DNA from: Styela clava
Lineage: Eukaryota > Chordata > Ascidiacea > Stolidobranchia > Styelidae
Direction of reading: 5' to 3'
DNA: 64,000 bases
NCBI RefSeq assembly: GCF_964204865.1
Contig: NC_135254.1
Coordinates: forward strand, 10,731,001 to 10,795,000
The notes under the pieces: model-generated
Database searches by the model: none
The model's input: only the letters and a program-made list of their open reading frames with translations
What the model was told of the DNA's origin: nothing
Made by a program: the position numbers and the translations under genes
Part shown: positions 60,509-64,000 of the stretch, piece after piece
Layout of the letters: every line of letters begins with the position of its first letter
Numbering within the stretch: the first letter of the stretch is position 1

Positions 60509-62752
60509 CTTATATTCGGGATGTCAGACTTTTCAAAAGAAGATATTTTTTACACATACCAACTTAAAACACATGTAAATCTATATATGTGTGCGTATAT
60601 TTTTCATTCAGTTCAAATAAACATATTAGGACAATCCATCTATTATATGCTAATAGCCACCACCACATTCAGAGTATAATAAACTGGGTTAGGAATGCGG
60701 AACCGGAAGTATTCTGGTCCACCAAGCTCTGTTCTTTATTTATTATTTCTACTTCCCATGGTTTCTTATTTGGGGTGAAATTGTGAAGAACATTTCATAA
60801 AAATAATGCCAACTGATTACAGCTCCAAATTTGATTGGAATCCTGATTCAAATTGATATTACATTCAATTATTCAGGCTGTACTTGGGCATTTGATGATG
60901 GCAAGGAAAGTCAACACTGCTTGACAATACAATCAAACTCAGTTCAGGTGAAAAAACTGAATGTTCTCTTCTTTATTCAGATTCCAGTTTTGTCAAATAA
61001 ATTATCACCATTTAATGTAAATAGATTGAAATCATGTTTTTGAATTTATAAGAAAAATTTATGAATTTTTGTGATATTAGTCGAGGACGCTTTCGAGGTC
61101 AATTTGCTTTGATTCATTTTAATGAAATGTTTACTATGTACACATTTCACACTTATATTAGTAAATTTAAAAAAAAAGGAATGTAATAAATTTTGATCGT
61201 ATTTAGTGATAATATTTACTGCCTTGGAGAAATTACCATTATTTAAATGTTTAGTACAAGATTATATTATTTAGTTTGTACTACTGTCGAATAACTTATT
61301 CTCGAACGTAAGGGCAGTCAGCTAACTAGAGAAAATCATTCGAAGACTATGTTTTTACGTTGTTACGTATGGTTGTTCTCTAGTAGTACGAGACTAAATC
61401 ATTTAGTTTATACTTTGCCGAATAACTTATTGCACAAAGTAAGGACAGTCAGCTAACTAAAGAAAATCATTCGAACATGTATGTTTTTACGTGGTGAGGT
61501 ATGTTTTACGTCACAACTCACAAATACCGCAATTAATGTTATGCTACGGTTCACATCATGAGAAAGAGTTTCCCAAGATTTTATATGTGATACTTGTTTA
61601 ATTTGGAAAGATCTAGTCTAGGTCATATTTGAACAAATCCTTCCAATTCCAATTATTAATTTAAGATTATATCGTTACAAACCTTATTTATATATAATCT
61701 GTTTGACTTATATTCATAGTTTTGTACAAGACAAAAACAATAATGGACCATACAAGTATGTTCTGAATTTAGTTATATTTTAAAGTTTCTATAAGGAACA
61801 CTTGAACGAAATCAAGTAATCTTTAAAGTGACATATTTACTATGTGGTCGTGAATTCTATTATTCTTTTATGTCAGTTTGAAGATTTCTTGATAGTGTTG
61901 ATAAACAATTACAAGAAATTTCATTTTAATGATACCATGCATATTCGTATTCAAATTTATGTTTAATCTGATTACTTTAAAAGTCTTTATCAAGAATGTA
62001 ACCAATTTAAGCAATTCAAATAAAAGCATTTTTTTGGCTCATCCTTTATATTCAAAGTATTGACATGCAAGGCGAATAGGTGAGTGTGAACTCATCACTT
62101 AGTCCTATAGCATTATAAAATAAGACGATTCCACCAAGCTTCAAATTATTGAATACCAATTATTGTAAAAAAAATGTCAGTGGCACCTACAAACAAAAAA
62201 GAAACACACTTAAAAAAATATGTTACTAATTTAGAAGGAAACAGGATGGATGCTATCAGGGTAAAGCTTTCAACAAAATATGACTTCAGATTAACAATAT
62301 TTGTTGAAAACACTTCAGAGTTAGACAATAGTGCTTGTGTACTTGCTTTCATTTATGGTAGGAAATAGAAAACCAAGGAATATCACAATACATCCATAAT
62401 ACAATACATCAACTTCATTTATATTACGGGATTCTTAAAAAAGTGGCAAATGTATTGCAAAGAAACCATTACCAGCCTAGATCATGTTATGCCAGTTATA
62501 CGAATCCAGATCCACAGTTGCCTTTATAATGAAAGATCCAAATTTTACATCTCCGATATGCAATGTTATTTTTGTTTCAATAAGTATCAGCTAATACAAG
62601 CGCAGAAGTTCAAGAACAAGTAGTAATGGTTAAAATTACAATGCTTGTATGCGTTTCAGAATGTATAACAAGATTCACGACTAAACAGGAGTGGCAATGG
62701 ATGATTGCTATTTAAAATCAACATGTCAAGAATCATATTCATTTTTAGGCAT
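60509..62752. other. Convergent spacer between VF2 and CTR5 3' ends
   Basis: Copy of 47394-49366 plus the extra block at 61810-62081, in which I see no gene. It contains the second copy of the 64-aa frame. Confidence 0.5.
62174..62368 (+). CDS. Hypothetical 64-aa frame, second copy
   Basis: Same as 48788-48982 except for two adjacent residues (DFRL for DLKL). The same doubts apply: it may be non-coding or a relic of an FN3-like exon. Confidence 0.28.
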   Translation: MSVAPTNKKETHLKKYVTNLEGNRMDAIRVKLSTKYDFRLTIFVENTSELDNSACVLAFIYGRK

Positions 62753-64000
62753 TTAATTGATGTACGGATGTTCTTTTGTTGTGCTATTATTCATTTCTTC
62801 GTATTGATGATCTCCGTCTTTTATTTTCTCATAATTATGCGGGATTTCATAATTTTCTTCTTTCTCTTCTCTTAACTCATAATTTCCGGAGTTCAGTTGT
62901 GATGTTTGAATTTCATCAAAGTTTTCATAATAACTCGGGACGTCATTAACAACCCTATTCATCTCTGAAAGACGTTGTGGTTGAGTTGCGATTTTTTGAG
63001 AATTCCTTCAGTAAACAAAAAATAAGTTAGAATTAATTAATAAGTAGGATTTTAAATAAGAAACATTGGATTTGTTTTCGGAATTGCTTCTACCATAGAG
63101 GAGTTAGACAAAACAATCGACGAAAATGTTAGAGCCCAGTATTGCAGACATTGTCCCAGACATTGAGATTGCGCATACAGCTGTATAAAGAGACACACCT
63201 TACTGATTCAATTAAGAGTGAATACTCCAAATTTTCGGAAAATATACACATTTTGTTGTAGTATCGAACATTTCTCACCTCATTTTTTTGTTTCTACAAA
63301 TCAGCGAACCAATTCCAAATAGAATGATTGCAAGAATCAATGTGACTATGGATGAAATAATTGCAACCAATAAATTGTCGTGGCCTGCAATATATTTCAA
63401 CATATAGTAAGAAGAAGCATAAACGTTAAAAAAATTATCAGCATTGAACACAGGTTAAACATGAGAATCAGAAAGTCAGTGAGCATTTTATGTAACCACA
63501 AAATAGTAGTTTTAAAAACTCTGATTTTGTGCACTTAAGACTAATGTCTCTTATAATTTGTAAGCTATATAATCTTACCACAAGAAGTCGTTGTAGTAGT
63601 AGTGATTGCACTAGAGGGAAAGAAAATGTTTATCTTCGTAGATTCTGTGTTATTTGCATTGGCAGACAATGTGGAAGTATGTGTCATGTCATTGAGAGTT
63701 GTAAATTTATGATAAATATTTGTTGTTGTCATTTCAGCAGGCGCCGCGGTGGACGTTGTACTACAGGCAGTGTCTCTTGAACAATTGGTCGTCTGAAGAA
63801 AGTAATTGTGTTTAGCAATTTTTCGATACAATATATGTACGATAATATTTGTATATTCCAACATTTATTTAAATCCGAAGTTTAATGGTTGAACGTTCTT
63901 CAAAAAGTTAAACAAATTTAAAAATGCTCACAAAAATATTAATTCACACGCTTATGAAAAATAACGTCGGGCGCCCTGAATAAGAACTACTAGATATTCA
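62753..64000 (-). CDS. CTR5: 3' part of a CTR4-type receptor
   Basis: Tail exon 63005-62753, membrane exon 63384-63279 and stalk exon 63792-63579 are visible; the next upstream exon (TSP1) should lie just past the window end. All three encode the same protein sequence as CTR4, including YEEM, YEKI and the terminal YIN. The junction phases match. The CTLD of this gene is not visible, so whether it differs from CTR4 in the ligand-binding part is unknown. Confidence 0.82.

Larger units (their letters stand above)
60215..64000. repeat. Recent direct duplication of 47.1-50.6 kb
   Basis: Nearly base-for-base copy at a constant offset of 13386 after about 62082 and 13115 before 61810. The tail frame (69 codons from its internal Met) and the stalk frame (99 codons) are identical in protein to CTR4. 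It contains one large difference, an extra 271-272 bases at 61810-62081. Confidence 0.85.

Overview
The window is intron-rich, AT-rich animal DNA with no prokaryotic operons. Splice junctions, C-type lectin (CTLD), thrombospondin type 1 (TSP1) and von Willebrand A (VWA) domains, many short introns and hAT-like elements suggest an invertebrate deuterostome. A tunicate (ascidian) is my best guess, but the sequence does not prove it. No gene matched one I could name, so all symbols are left empty. I use CTR1-5 for the CTLD-TSP1 receptors, VF0-2 for the VWA/FN3-like genes and K1/K2 for two degenerate units.

Layout. CTR1 (minus, 192-9535) lacks only its 3' end, which lies left of the window. K1 is at 10975-11697, CTR2 (minus) at 15574-19925, and the orphan first exon VF0 (plus) at 22279. 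A 1.6 kb fold-back element follows at 22410-24015, then a CTR pseudogene at 24584-25400 and K2 at 26819-28797 with a hAT-like element inside it. CTR3 (minus) is at 33126-39906, VF1 (plus) at 42325-47393, CTR4 (minus) at 49367-52993, VF2 (plus) at 55360-60508, and the 3' end of CTR5 (minus) runs from 62753 to the window end. The region grew by segmental duplication: 9.9-17 kb resembles 25.9-35 kb, and about 38-50.6 kb resembles about 52-64 kb. The last 3.5 kb of the second pair is nearly identical.

Gene products. Exon-by-exon splice phases gave uninterrupted models for CTR1 (partial, 690 codons), CTR2 (556 aa), CTR3 (682 aa with one damaged exon skipped), CTR4 (391 aa), VF1 (343 aa) and VF2 (343 aa). 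The CTRs read signal peptide, then one to three CTLD/TSP1 cassettes, Thr-rich stalk, one membrane span and a Tyr-rich tail. CTR2 has an inhibitory-type tail (two ITIMs, one ITSM). CTR4 and CTR5 have an unrelated tail with YxxM and YxN motifs. The VF genes encode secreted proteins with an intact MIDAS and an FN3-like domain.

The candidate undescribed system is this array: CTLD-TSP1 receptors with alternative signalling tails, each placed head to head about 2.4 kb from a secreted VWA-FN3 gene. The ligand-facing parts of both families differ between copies while the rest stays similar. A role in immune or self/non-self recognition is my inference, not something the sequence shows.
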